Shown here one piece after another: positions 46,779 through 55,526 of a stretch of DNA of 64,000 nucleotides. Origin of the DNA: Castellaniella hirudinis_A (lineage in GTDB: Bacteria > Pseudomonadota > Gammaproteobacteria > Burkholderiales > Burkholderiaceae_B); the NCBI RefSeq assembly GCF_047468865.1, contig NZ_JBLGTV010000004.1, positions 62,001-126,000 on the forward strand, in the 5' to 3' direction. The translations under genes were made by a program, and so were the position numbers. The notes below the pieces were generated by a model. That model ran no database searches and had not been told where the DNA came from. It was given only the letters and a program-made list of their open reading frames with translations. Within the stretch, counting starts at the first letter, position 1. The number at the start of each line of letters is the position of its first letter.

Positions 46779-49700
46779 TCAGAACGTCCAGCGGGCGGTC
46801 AGGCGGCCGTCAATGGCCTGGTAGCCGCCGCCGGTTTGACCGCCGAGATCCAGGCCGATGGACAGACGGTCGCCGCGCTGCCAGGACAGCCCGGCGCGCA
46901 GTCCCAGCAGATTGCGCGGCAGCAGGGCGTTGTCAGTGTCGAAGGACACGGCGGGTTGGGCGGCGAAGCGGGCGGACTGGCTCACGGATCGGGACAGCCA
47001 GTCATGATCCCAGCTGAGGCGGGCCTGGGCGGCCCAGGCGCTGCCGTCGGGCTGATCCCAACGGGCCTGGGCGGTCAGGCCCAGGCGGGTACGCAGGGTG
47101 TCGGCGTGCTGGCTGTCCAATTGCAGACGGCTGGCACGGGGGCCGGATTCATCCACGGCCGGGCGTTGGCTGCGGGCGTAATCCAGCGCGGCAAACGGCC
47201 CGGCGGATACGCTGCCGGACAAGGCGAACAGGTAGCCGCCGGCCAGCTGGGCCGCCGCCTGGTAGCCCGTCCAGCGGGCTTCGTGGCGGGCGCTGTAGTC
47301 GGCAAAACCCAGGGTGCGGGTCAAACGGCTACGTTCGACCCCCAGGCGCGCACCGCCCGACAGATATGGCCCGGCCCAGGCGTCGGGCTGGTAGCGCCAC
47401 TGCCCGCCCAGGCCCAGGGCGGTGGCCTTGGCCTGGCCCGACCAGGGTGCTTTCAGATCCACGGTCTGCTCGGCGGCGTCCAGGCTGAGGCCCACGCGGA
47501 CATCCGGGGCGCGATCCAGGCGGCGGCTGCCGCCGATGACGACGCCATACAGGGTGTCCCGGCTGGCGACGAGCCCATCCTGCGCCTCCTGGCGCCCCGC
47601 CCCGCCAAACAAGGCGGCATATCCTGTCCAGCCCGCCGCTTGCGCGTCGGGGACGTCGGCCACCTGCGCCTGGGCCGTATCCAGCGCCAGACGGTCGCGC
47701 CGCAGCGAGGCGGCCAGCGCCGCGTTATAGCCGGCGGCCGACAGCTGCGGCAAGGCACGCCTCACTTGGCTGCCATCGGCCGCCGAGAAATCCAGGCTGG
47801 CCAGCAACCCCTGGGCGGCCTGCGGCCCCCGGGCCGCCAACTGCGCCAAGGCCTGGCCCACCCGGCGGTCGTTGCCGTCCGCCCCGTAGCGGCCATAGGC
47901 ATCGGCCGCGCGGGTCATGCCCAGGCGATATTGCCCCGGCCCGTCGGGCAGCGCGCTGAACGCCAAGGTGGGCGACACCGGGGCGAACCGCACCGCGTCG
48001 AATTGCCCGGCGACCTGATCCGCCCGCAGGGGCTGAACGGCGGACAGCCAGCCATCGGCATACCAGCCCGGCAGGGCGTGCAGATCCAACGCGCCTTGCA
48101 GGCTGGCCACGCCCTCGACGGCCAGCACGTCGGACTGCCCCTGGGTGTCGAAACGCGCCGACAAGGTCCCGGATGCGGCCTGGATATAGTCGCCCCAAAC
48201 CGTGATGCGCCCCAGGGCATCCGCGCCGCCAGGCGCCAGCACCCCCTGGTTGAGCAATGCGGTACCGGCGGCGGCCAGATCGTACTGGCCCAGGCCGCCC
48301 AGCGCCGCCTGGGGACGGATCACGGCCCCCCGCACCTGGTGGTGGCCGTCCAGCCGGGTCTGCCCGCCGGCGAAAACCAGGGTCAGGTTGTCCCGCCCCT
48401 GGATATTGCCGTCATAGACAAAGCGGAAATCCGCATCGGCCCGATCCGTGGCCCAGCCGTCCGCATCCGCTTGCCGGCCAAAGGACAGCGTGGTCAAACG
48501 CAGGTCGCCCTGCGCGTCCCGCTGGGCGTAATCCGATACGATGTCGCCCTGAATGCGCGCGCCCCTCAGGATATTGACCTGTTCGACCAGGGCATTGTCC
48601 GCCATGTACAGCGCGGCCCCCGCCCCGGCCACCACACCGCTGATGTCCACCTGATCGGCCAGGGCGCCATCCAGTTCGGGCAACAAGGGAATTGCGCCCT
48701 CGGTGGACGTGCGGATATAAGACCCCCGGTACTCGACGGCATCGCCGCTGCCCAGGTTGTGGCCAAAATCGAAGCGCAGGCCCACCCCCTGGCTGCCCAG
48801 GGCCTGGACATCGCCGCGCACCGCCAGCCGATGCCCCCGGCCATAGGCCAGCAGCACCCCTTGGCCATTCTGCCCTTGCGCATGCACCCGCACGCCGGGG
48901 GCGACCACCAGTTGGTTGGCCTCGCCATCCACGCGTATCCCCGTCGCCCCCGCCCCGCTGGTCAACAAGTCCGCCTGCTGGCGGATACGGTTATGACTGC
49001 CGTACACATGCAGGCCCACGCCCAGCGCGGTGGGGTTGGCCTGCTGATCCAGATAGGCCGTGCCCGCCGCATTGCGGGCGAAATACCCCCGGGTATTGAC
49101 AATATCCAAGCCGCTGCCATAGACGGATCGGCCATAGAAGTTGCGCCGGTCGATGTGATAGCCCAGGTCCTGCATGACCGCCAGTTCGGCCTCCATCAGC
49201 CGCGTATAGTTGCGGTATTTCTGGTGGCTCATCAGGCTGTTTTTCAGCTCCAGATGGCTCATGGTGTCGGTGTCCAGGGAATAGGCCCCGAACACATCCT
49301 GGCGCAGCATCTTGACCGGGATGCCCGGCAAGCCGCCCTCCAGGGCGTCTTGCACGTGCGCGCCGACAAACAGCCCCTGATCCTGGCGCACGTCGAAGCC
49401 ATCGGGGTCGGTATTGCTGCACAATGCGCACAAAATGGCCTGCCCCGGACGGGCCGGCCGGCCATGATCGTCCACCAAGTGCTCGGCCCACGCGGTGAAC
49501 GCTTCGTTGAAGAAAGGCTTGGTGGGCGACGCATAGAAATTACTGTTGCTGACCCCCAGGGTATGCGCGAATTCGTGCACCGCCACCGCCGCCATGTTCA
49601 GGCCATTCTGGTCGCCGATCGGCATCCAGGGGTTGACCCCGGGCAGCCAATCCATGGTGCCCATGGCGAAAATCCCGTGCGCCCCATAGGGCAGACTGGC

Positions 49701-50114
49701 CGCCGGGAGGGCTTCGCCCTGCAGCGCAATCTGCAGCGGGACCTTGTACGTCTGCCCGTTGCTCAAGGGCTGACTGGACCCGAATGCCCCGGACTCGTCA
49801 TAGGTGCCGATATTCAATACCCCGACGGTCCCGCCCGGCAGGGGGCGAATGACCGAGGCCCAATAGTCGGCGGCGTGCAGAATATTGGTTTTCTGATCGG
49901 CATCCAGCTGCCAGGTGGCAACAAGGTCGGTGTCCAGCTGGTCGCCGAACCAAAATGCGCCGTCCTGCGGGCCGAAAAACCGCACTTCGAAAACCTGAGC
50001 GCCGTCTTCCCGAACGACCGCCTGCGCGTCATAGGCCTGCGCACCGGCGGGGGCAAGCATCAAGGCAAGGCACAACAAGGAAAAAACGCAATGCAATCGG
50101 GGCTGGGCCGCCAT
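46779..50114 (-). CDS. Autotransporter with metzincin-like metalloprotease passenger
   Basis: A 1111-residue exported protein. A signal peptide (about 1-27) is followed by a passenger whose first third carries HEFAHTLGVSN with H180, E181 and H184, plus a downstream block containing LMSHQKYRNYT (possible Met-turn, M295) and AVMQDLGYHIDRRNFYG. The third zinc ligand expected of metzincins (HxxGxxH) is N190. A central beta-helix-like stretch (about 330-770) follows. The last 300 residues, from about GWTGYAALFGGAG, form an autotransporter beta-barrel ending in aromatic F. Secreted or surface-exposed protease is the working idea; activity is uncertain. Confidence 0.85.
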   Translation of the reverse strand: MAAQPRLHCVFSLLCLALMLAPAGAQAYDAQAVVREDGAQVFEVRFFGPQDGAFWFGDQLDTDLVATWQLDADQKTNILHAADYWASVIRPLPGGTVGVLNIGTYDESGAFGSSQPLSNGQTYKVPLQIALQGEALPAASLPYGAHGIFAMGTMDWLPGVNPWMPIGDQNGLNMAAVAVHEFAHTLGVSNSNFYASPTKPFFNEAFTAWAEHLVDDHGRPARPGQAILCALCSNTDPDGFDVRQDQGLFVGAHVQDALEGGLPGIPVKMLRQDVFGAYSLDTDTMSHLELKNSLMSHQKYRNYTRLMEAELAVMQDLGYHIDRRNFYGRSVYGSGLDIVNTRGYFARNAAGTAYLDQQANPTALGVGLHVYGSHNRIRQQADLLTSGAGATGIRVDGEANQLVVAPGVRVHAQGQNGQGVLLAYGRGHRLAVRGDVQALGSQGVGLRFDFGHNLGSGDAVEYRGSYIRTSTEGAIPLLPELDGALADQVDISGVVAGAGAALYMADNALVEQVNILRGARIQGDIVSDYAQRDAQGDLRLTTLSFGRQADADGWATDRADADFRFVYDGNIQGRDNLTLVFAGGQTRLDGHHQVRGAVIRPQAALGGLGQYDLAAAGTALLNQGVLAPGGADALGRITVWGDYIQAASGTLSARFDTQGQSDVLAVEGVASLQGALDLHALPGWYADGWLSAVQPLRADQVAGQFDAVRFAPVSPTLAFSALPDGPGQYRLGMTRAADAYGRYGADGNDRRVGQALAQLAARGPQAAQGLLASLDFSAADGSQVRRALPQLSAAGYNAALAASLRRDRLALDTAQAQVADVPDAQAAGWTGYAALFGGAGRQEAQDGLVASRDTLYGVVIGGSRRLDRAPDVRVGLSLDAAEQTVDLKAPWSGQAKATALGLGGQWRYQPDAWAGPYLSGGARLGVERSRLTRTLGFADYSARHEARWTGYQAAAQLAGGYLFALSGSVSAGPFAALDYARSQRPAVDESGPRASRLQLDSQHADTLRTRLGLTAQARWDQPDGSAWAAQARLSWDHDWLSRSVSQSARFAAQPAVSFDTDNALLPRNLLGLRAGLSWQRGDRLSIGLDLGGQTGGGYQAIDGRLTARWTF

Positions 50115-50210
50115 CGAGGTCTCCGTCGGGTCTGAGGCATGATTTCGGGAATCATACTGGCTATTTCATGCCTCGCTTGTTATACTAGGGTTAACCCTTA
50201 GGAGAGCTGC

Positions 50211-50366
50211 ATGTTAGTCCCGTTTTCCGACTATCCAGTCAACAAAGCTTTCGAACGCCTGATGGCCGAAGAACGCGCCGCCCGGGCCGCGCAAGCCCAT
50301 CAAACCAGCCTGCTGGCCCGTCTTTTCAAAGCCCTGTTCGGGCGCCGCGACACGACCTACGCCTGA
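50211..50366 (+). CDS. Small 51-residue protein
   Basis: A short gene with a good AGGAG ribosome site (50200-50204) and a TATACT element at 50181-50186. Next to it GGGTTAACCC (50188-50197) is a perfect palindrome. The product begins MLVPFSDYPVNKAF, is rich in Ala and Arg, and ends with a hydrophobic/basic helix LLARLFKALFGRR, possibly membrane-interacting. I do not recognise the family. It precedes the cobalamin riboswitch and is divergent from the autotransporter. Confidence 0.6.
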   Translation: MLVPFSDYPVNKAFERLMAEERAARAAQAHQTSLLARLFKALFGRRDTTYA

Positions 50367-50440
50367 GCCGCACACGTTTGAGTCCCCAGTCTCAAGACAC
50401 GGCCCCTGCCCGCCTGACGCGCACTATAATACCCGCCGAA

Positions 50441-50580
50441 ACAGGTATGCCCGGCCATCGCAATCCGTCGGGCATCTAAACGGGAAACAGACGGTTCACC
50501 GAACCCAGCTGTGCTGCCCCCGCAACGGTGTGCGCCTGCCCCGGCTCCGGCCCCCGCAGGCGTCAGCCCGATACCGGCCT
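50441..50580 (+). promoter_or_regulatory. Cobalamin (B12) riboswitch upstream of btuB
   Basis: The conserved core GCTGCCCCCGCAACGGTG is present at about 50513-50530. A B12-box-like segment TCAGCCCGATACCGGCCT lies at about 50563-50580, and outer pairing bases around ACAGGTAT occur on the left. A TATAAT lies at 50425-50430. Downstream, hairpins near 50618-50640 and 50673-50691 (GGTGTGCG-GGGA-CGCGCACC), the latter ending 15 bases before the start codon, can block translation when B12 is bound. It should repress btuB and btuF when cobalamin is plentiful. Confidence 0.9.
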
Positions 50581-50706
50581 GATTCAACCTCCTGATACCC
50601 GCATCGCCTCCATTTCGGCCCGCCGCCTTTGCCGGCGGCCCGTCCAAAGGCCTGCGGGCGTTGACCATCATGGTGTGCGGGGACGCGCACCCTCACAGGG
50701 CCTGTC

Positions 50707-52617
50707 ATGAATCACCCATTGCCACGGCGCGCATTGCTCGCCGTTTCCTGTCTTTTCCCCCTGGCCGCCACGGCCCAAACCCCCACCCCCGAAATCCAGG
50801 CGCTGCACAGCATCGTCGTCACGGCCAGCCGCAGCGCCGAGCCCCTGGCCGATGCGGTGGGCGACGTCACCGTCATCGGCCAGGATCAGCTGGCCGCCGC
50901 CCGGGGCGACAGCATCACCGAAATCATCGGCCGCCAGCCCGGCGTGCAGATCATCAGCAACGGCGGCCCGCAAACCGCCAGCGGCATTTTCCTGCGCGGG
51001 GCCAATGCCAACCAGACCCTGGTGCTGGTGGATGGCCTGCGCATGTCCGAACTGCTGTCGGGCGGCACCCGCCTGGAAGCCATCGACCCGGCCCTGGTGG
51101 AGCGCGTGGAAATCCTGCGCGGGGCGGCCAGCAGCCTGTACGGCTCCGACGCCATCGGCGGGGTGATCAACATCATCACCAAAAAAGGCGTGCAGGATCG
51201 TCCGCTGTCGGCCTGGGCCAACGCGGGCTATGGCACATACAACACCCTCAAGTTCAGCGCGGGCCTGTCGGGCGCCAGCCACGGCTGGGACTACAGCCTG
51301 GCGGGCAGCATCGGCAGCAGCAGCGGTTTTGACGTGATGCGCGGGCATTTTGCCAATAACAGCAGCACCGACAGCTGGGGCCACTACACCGACAAGGACG
51401 GCTACAACAACCACGGCTGGTCCGGCACCCTGGGCTATCAGTGGCAACCCGGCCACCACATCGGGCTGATGGCCTACAGCACCTACCTGCATGCGGATTC
51501 CGACGGGGCCCAGGACGATTTCCCCTATGCCACCGAGGACAATGTGCGCAACCTGGTGCGCCAACAGGCCTATGCCATCACCAGCACCGATCAGATCACC
51601 CCCATCTGGGAAAGCGTGCTGCGCTTCGGCTGGACCCGGGATTCGCTGGACTACCGCCGCCCGACGGAAGGCTCGTTCGTGCATTCCAGCCTGAAACGCA
51701 CCTGGTCCTGGCAGAATAATTTCCAGATCCGCCCGGATCACCGCGTGTCGATCCTGGGCGAGCGCGTTGAAGAACGCATCAACAGCGATTTCGATTACGA
51801 AGAAAACGGGCGCAATATCAATAGCCTGGCCCTGATCTATAAAGGCAGGGTGGATCGCCTGCACACCCAGGCCAGCCTGCGCAACGACAACTACAGCGAC
51901 CACGGCAGCCAGGTCACCGGCGGCCTGGGCCTGGATATCGACCTGACAGACCGCTGGCAAGTGGGCGCGGCGGGCAGCACCGGCTTTCGCGCCCCCACCT
52001 TCGCCGACCTGTACCAGGGCGGCGGGATGTTCTACCAGGGCAACCCCGACCTGAAACCGGAAAAATCGCGCAATATCGAAGCCCACCTGCAATACCAGGA
52101 CGACGCCACCCTGATCCGGCTGACCGCCTACCAGAACAAAGTGCGCGACCTGATCATCAATGTGTCCGACCCCGTCACCTGGATGACATCCCCGGCCAAC
52201 GTGAACCAGGCCACCCTACGCGGCCTGACCCTGGCGGGCGAACACACCCTGGGCAATACCACCCTGCGCGGCAGCGTGGATCTGCTGGATCCGCGCAACG
52301 ACGATCCCGGCGCGGGCGAGGGTTCGCAACTGCAGCTGCGGGCGCGCCAGGTGTTTTATCTGGCCGTGGAGCACCGCATCCAGGCCTGGAAGCTGGGCGC
52401 TGAATACCAATACACCGGCAACCGCTACGCCGATGCCGCCAACCGCACCACCCTGGGCGGCTACAGCCTGGTCAACCTGACCGCCGCATACGACTTCAGC
52501 AAATCGCTGGGCATGCAGGTGCGCTGGAACAACGTGCTGGACAAGGACTACGTGCGCGTGGACGGCTACCGCACGCCGGGATCCAATGTGTTCGTGAACC
52601 TGTCCTGGCGGATGTAA
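50707..52617 (+). CDS. btuB: TonB-dependent vitamin B12 receptor
   Basis: A 636-residue outer-membrane receptor. A signal peptide (about 1-23) precedes the TonB box region HSIVVTASR. The plug domain includes IIGRQPGVQI and ERVEILRGAASSLYGSDAIGG, then a 22-strand barrel ending NLSWRM. The cobalamin riboswitch in its leader identifies the substrate. The gene for the periplasmic binding protein follows by four bases. Confidence 0.93.
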   Translation: MNHPLPRRALLAVSCLFPLAATAQTPTPEIQALHSIVVTASRSAEPLADAVGDVTVIGQDQLAAARGDSITEIIGRQPGVQIISNGGPQTASGIFLRGANANQTLVLVDGLRMSELLSGGTRLEAIDPALVERVEILRGAASSLYGSDAIGGVINIITKKGVQDRPLSAWANAGYGTYNTLKFSAGLSGASHGWDYSLAGSIGSSSGFDVMRGHFANNSSTDSWGHYTDKDGYNNHGWSGTLGYQWQPGHHIGLMAYSTYLHADSDGAQDDFPYATEDNVRNLVRQQAYAITSTDQITPIWESVLRFGWTRDSLDYRRPTEGSFVHSSLKRTWSWQNNFQIRPDHRVSILGERVEERINSDFDYEENGRNINSLALIYKGRVDRLHTQASLRNDNYSDHGSQVTGGLGLDIDLTDRWQVGAAGSTGFRAPTFADLYQGGGMFYQGNPDLKPEKSRNIEAHLQYQDDATLIRLTAYQNKVRDLIINVSDPVTWMTSPANVNQATLRGLTLAGEHTLGNTTLRGSVDLLDPRNDDPGAGEGSQLQLRARQVFYLAVEHRIQAWKLGAEYQYTGNRYADAANRTTLGGYSLVNLTAAYDFSKSLGMQVRWNNVLDKDYVRVDGYRTPGSNVFVNLSWRM

Positions 52618-52621
52618 AGCC

Positions 52622-53635
52622 ATGGCGGGCAGCGGCTGGACGCGGGCGGTCAACCATGGTGTGCCGGCGCGGCTCGCCGCCGCAGTCTGCGCGCTGGCGC
52701 TGGCATGGGGCGCGCCGGCCCCCGCCGGGGCCGGCCCGGCGGCGCGGGCCGCAACGGCCCCGCTGACAGCCCCGCACCGGGTGATCACCCTGGCCCCCAG
52801 CGTCACCGAGCTGGTCTATGCCGCCGGGGCGGGGGCATCCATCGTGGGCACGGTGCTGCACAGCGACTATCCCCCCGCCGCCCGCGATATTCCCCGCGTC
52901 GGCGACGGGGTGCAGCCCAGCGACGAAGCCGTGCTGGCCCTGCGCCCCACCCTGGTGGCGGCCTGGTATCCCACCGAAGCCACCCAGGCGCTGGCCCATC
53001 GCCTGCAGCCCCTGGGCATCCCGCTGGTCTATGCCAATCCGCAGTCCCTGGACGACATCCCCCGCCTGGTGCGCCAGTTGGGCCGGCAGCTGGACACCGC
53101 CGCTCAGGCCGACAGCCAGGCGCGGGATCTGCAGCGGCGCATCGACGCGCTGGGCCAGACCAGACCGGACGCCATGGGCCAAACGGGCGCAGACGCATCC
53201 CGCGCAAGCCCCCCCCGCGCGGCGGCGACGGCGGACGCTCCCCCTGTCTCGGTATTCATTGAAATCAGCGCCGACCCGCTGTACACCCTGGGCAACACCC
53301 CGCTGATCAACGACATCCTGACCCGCTGCGGCGGCGTCAACCCTTATGCCGACAGCCCCATCGCCGCCCCCCAGGTCAGTGTGGAAACCGTGCTGCACCT
53401 GAACCCCCAGGTGCTGATCGTGTCACCCTACGGGCATGAAACCCTGGCTGCCCGCACCCGCTGGTGGGCCGACCATGGCCTGTCCGCCGCCCGCGCAGGC
53501 CGGGTCTACGCCGTCAACCCCGACTGGCTGCACCGTCCCGGCCCCCGGCTGGTGGACGCGGCGGAAGTCATCTGCGAAGACCTGGCGCAAGGGGAAAGCG
53601 GGGCCAGGCGCCCAAGCGGCCAGCCATCGGGCTGA
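52622..53635 (+). CDS. btuF: Periplasmic cobalamin-binding protein
   Basis: A 337-residue exported binding protein of the helical-backbone metal-receptor family. The N-terminal signal ends in GAPAPAGAG-type sequence. HRVITLAPSVTELVYAAGAG begins the mature fold; RVGDGVQPSDEAVLALRPTLVAA matches BtuF-like proteins. A low-complexity insert (about residues 178-205) interrupts the backbone helix. It is in an operon with btuB; the membrane channel genes btuCD are not in the window. Confidence 0.88.
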   Translation: MAGSGWTRAVNHGVPARLAAAVCALALAWGAPAPAGAGPAARAATAPLTAPHRVITLAPSVTELVYAAGAGASIVGTVLHSDYPPAARDIPRVGDGVQPSDEAVLALRPTLVAAWYPTEATQALAHRLQPLGIPLVYANPQSLDDIPRLVRQLGRQLDTAAQADSQARDLQRRIDALGQTRPDAMGQTGADASRASPPRAAATADAPPVSVFIEISADPLYTLGNTPLINDILTRCGGVNPYADSPIAAPQVSVETVLHLNPQVLIVSPYGHETLAARTRWWADHGLSAARAGRVYAVNPDWLHRPGPRLVDAAEVICEDLAQGESGARRPSGQPSG

Positions 53636-53659
53636 AGCACGGCCTGACGGCCGCTTCCA

Positions 53660-54019
53660 TCAATACATCGGCTTGCCGTCATTCAGGTACAGCCAGCCCT
53701 TGACGGCGCGGTAGATGGTCCAGACGGCGTTGGCCAGCAGAATCAGGCCGCCGATAGCCACGAACAACAACAGGCCGCCGATGATCGCCCACAGCAGGGA
53801 GAACCAGAACGTGCGAATCTGCCAGCGAAAGTGCGACGCCCAAAGCGTGCCCTGGACATCGGCCCGCTTCACATAGTTGATGATGATCCCCACCAGGATG
53901 GGGACGCCGCCCAAAAAGAAACCCACAGCCTGCAGGATGTACACCAGCTGGGCGATCTGCTTGCCCGCATCGGGGTTGCGGCCGCCGGCTGCGACCGGGC
54001 TTGGGGTGTGGTCAGTCAT
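53660..54019 (-). CDS. Small membrane protein, DUF4870-like
   Basis: A 119-residue protein with about three transmembrane segments (VYILQAVGFFLGGVPILVGIIINYV, FSLLWAIIGGLLLFVAIGGLILLA). The pattern QIAQLVYILQ, HFRWQIRTFW and YRAVKGWLYLNDGKP is typical of DUF4870/YidE-associated small membrane proteins. Function unknown. It is separated from the envelope operon by 113 bases and runs in the same direction. Confidence 0.75.
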   Translation of the reverse strand: MTDHTPSPVAAGGRNPDAGKQIAQLVYILQAVGFFLGGVPILVGIIINYVKRADVQGTLWASHFRWQIRTFWFSLLWAIIGGLLLFVAIGGLILLANAVWTIYRAVKGWLYLNDGKPMY

Positions 54020-54083
54020 GCTGGATTCCTCAGCGCAAGATAAACAGGCATTTTAAGCACACCGCGCGATGCGCGCCGGCAGG

Positions 54084-54115
54084 GGCTGCAGGGGTGGCGC
54101 AGGCCCCCTGCAGCC
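54084..54115. repeat. 11-bp perfect dyad between operon and small membrane gene
   Basis: GGCTGCAGGGG (54084-54094) pairs with CCCCTGCAGCC (54105-54115) around ten bases, just downstream of the envelope operon. No T-run. It resembles the dyads at 41471 and 55470 in its CCCCTGC core and may protect mRNA ends or terminate with Rho. Confidence 0.5.
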
Positions 54116-54132
54116 TTGAAGCGCGATGCCCC

Positions 54133-55380
54133 TCAGTTGTTCAGGAACACATCGCCCCGATCGGGCGGTTGCGGCTGGCTGGCCGCCTTTTTGCGAGGGG
54201 CGGGCTTGGCGGCCACCGCAGGCTTTTTATCGGTCTTGCGCACGATATAGGTCGTGCCTTCGGACAAGGCCCCAGTGGACATCCGCAAAAAGGCGAACTT
54301 GGGCTTGACCTGGGTGATCTTGCCCAGGCCGATTTCGGTTTCCATCGAGCCCAGGGATTCGCCGCTTTGGGGGTCGATCAGTTCTTCGCCGGCCTCGAAG
54401 ACGGCATAGGTCTCGCCCACGGCCACCCCGCCCTCGCCCCGGTTGATGATGGCGGTATCCGCCTTGACCACCTTCACCACCTGGATCGGGTAGATGGCGG
54501 CCACCATGCGGTCGATCAGCTTGTCCGCCGCCCCGCTGATCAGCCTGGACAGGGTGGCGGACCCGACGCTGGTGGCCCCCGGATAGGTGCCGCCGAACTT
54601 TTGCGACCCCGACCACTTGACCTTGCGCGAGGCGAATTCGATGACCTGCAACTGCAGGGTGCCGCTGGCGGCGCTCTTGACCAGGACTTCGCCGGTCATC
54701 GCAATGGTTTCGCGCTGGTTGTTGCTCACCCCCAGGCTGGGCAGGCTGGCCACCACCAGGTAATCCGCCCCGCTGGCCTGCGACAGGCGGGCCATTTCGG
54801 CGTCGGCGGCATCGTCCCCGGCAATGAACGCTTTTTCGTCCTGAAAGAGTGCGTCGTTTTCACGGTTGAGCACGTCGAAGCGGCGCGATCCCACCAGGGA
54901 TTCGCCCACCGTCTGGATCAGCAAGGCGCGATAGCGCTTATTGTTGCTGACCACCACGGCACTGCGCCGGTTGGTATCCGCCCCCATGCGTTCAAACTTG
55001 GCGTAGCGCAGGGTGACGGTGGCCTCCCAACCGCTGCCCGCTTGAAAAACGTTGTTGACGTCATAGCCGAGAATCGGTGCATTCTGCGGTGTATTCAAGG
55101 CCTGTTGCACGCTTTTGTTCAGCACGCTGACCAGTACCGAATGGTCTTCGGCATCGACGGCGGCGTCCACCGCCGTGTTTTGCACCACGGACTGTGACGC
55201 CAGGCGCACGCCAAAGGCCTGGCTGGCCGCATTGACCAGGGCGGCCTGGATGGCGTCATCCCGGCTCAATCCCTGGCCATCGGCGGTGACTGTGGCTTCC
55301 GTCACCTGGGCAGCGGCGGGCATCAAGCTCCCCAGGCCAAAGACCAGGGCCAAAATCCAGGCGGAAATCAATGCTTTCAT
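54133..55380 (-). CDS. Exported CsgG-like protein
   Basis: A 415-residue secreted protein with signal peptide (about 1-24, ending PAAAQ). The segment FDVLNRENDALFQDEKAFIAG followed by DYLVVASLPSLGV, and later FASRKVKWSGSQKFGG, resembles the CsgG/FlgT-like nucleotide-binding-like fold of outer-membrane secretion and lipoprotein-assembly factors. It lacks the lipobox of true CsgG. The C-terminus is a basic, proline-rich tail. Last gene of the five-gene operon. Function unknown; an envelope assembly or sensing role is inferred. Confidence 0.7.
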   Translation of the reverse strand: MKALISAWILALVFGLGSLMPAAAQVTEATVTADGQGLSRDDAIQAALVNAASQAFGVRLASQSVVQNTAVDAAVDAEDHSVLVSVLNKSVQQALNTPQNAPILGYDVNNVFQAGSGWEATVTLRYAKFERMGADTNRRSAVVVSNNKRYRALLIQTVGESLVGSRRFDVLNRENDALFQDEKAFIAGDDAADAEMARLSQASGADYLVVASLPSLGVSNNQRETIAMTGEVLVKSAASGTLQLQVIEFASRKVKWSGSQKFGGTYPGATSVGSATLSRLISGAADKLIDRMVAAIYPIQVVKVVKADTAIINRGEGGVAVGETYAVFEAGEELIDPQSGESLGSMETEIGLGKITQVKPKFAFLRMSTGALSEGTTYIVRKTDKKPAVAAKPAPRKKAASQPQPPDRGDVFLNN

Positions 55381-55469
55381 GGCGGTATCCGGTAAAAACT
55401 AAATCACAGAATCAGGCCGGGGAAACGAGGCCCCATGCCCTGCCGGGCGGGTCGCCTCGAATGTGCCGT

Positions 55470-55515
55470 CCGGCCCGCCCCTGCGGCGCCTTTGACAAGC
55501 GCAGGGGCGGGCCGG
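55470..55515. repeat. 16-bp perfect dyad inside the envelope operon
   Basis: CCGGCCCGCCCCTGCG (55470-55485) pairs perfectly with 55500-55515 around 14 bases, between the fourth and fifth genes. Its inner half repeats the CCCCTGCG/CGCAGGGG core of the dyad at 41471-41498. There is no T-run. It could lower expression of the last gene or stabilise the upstream mRNA. Confidence 0.6.
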
Positions 55516-55526
55516 CCAGCGCCGGA

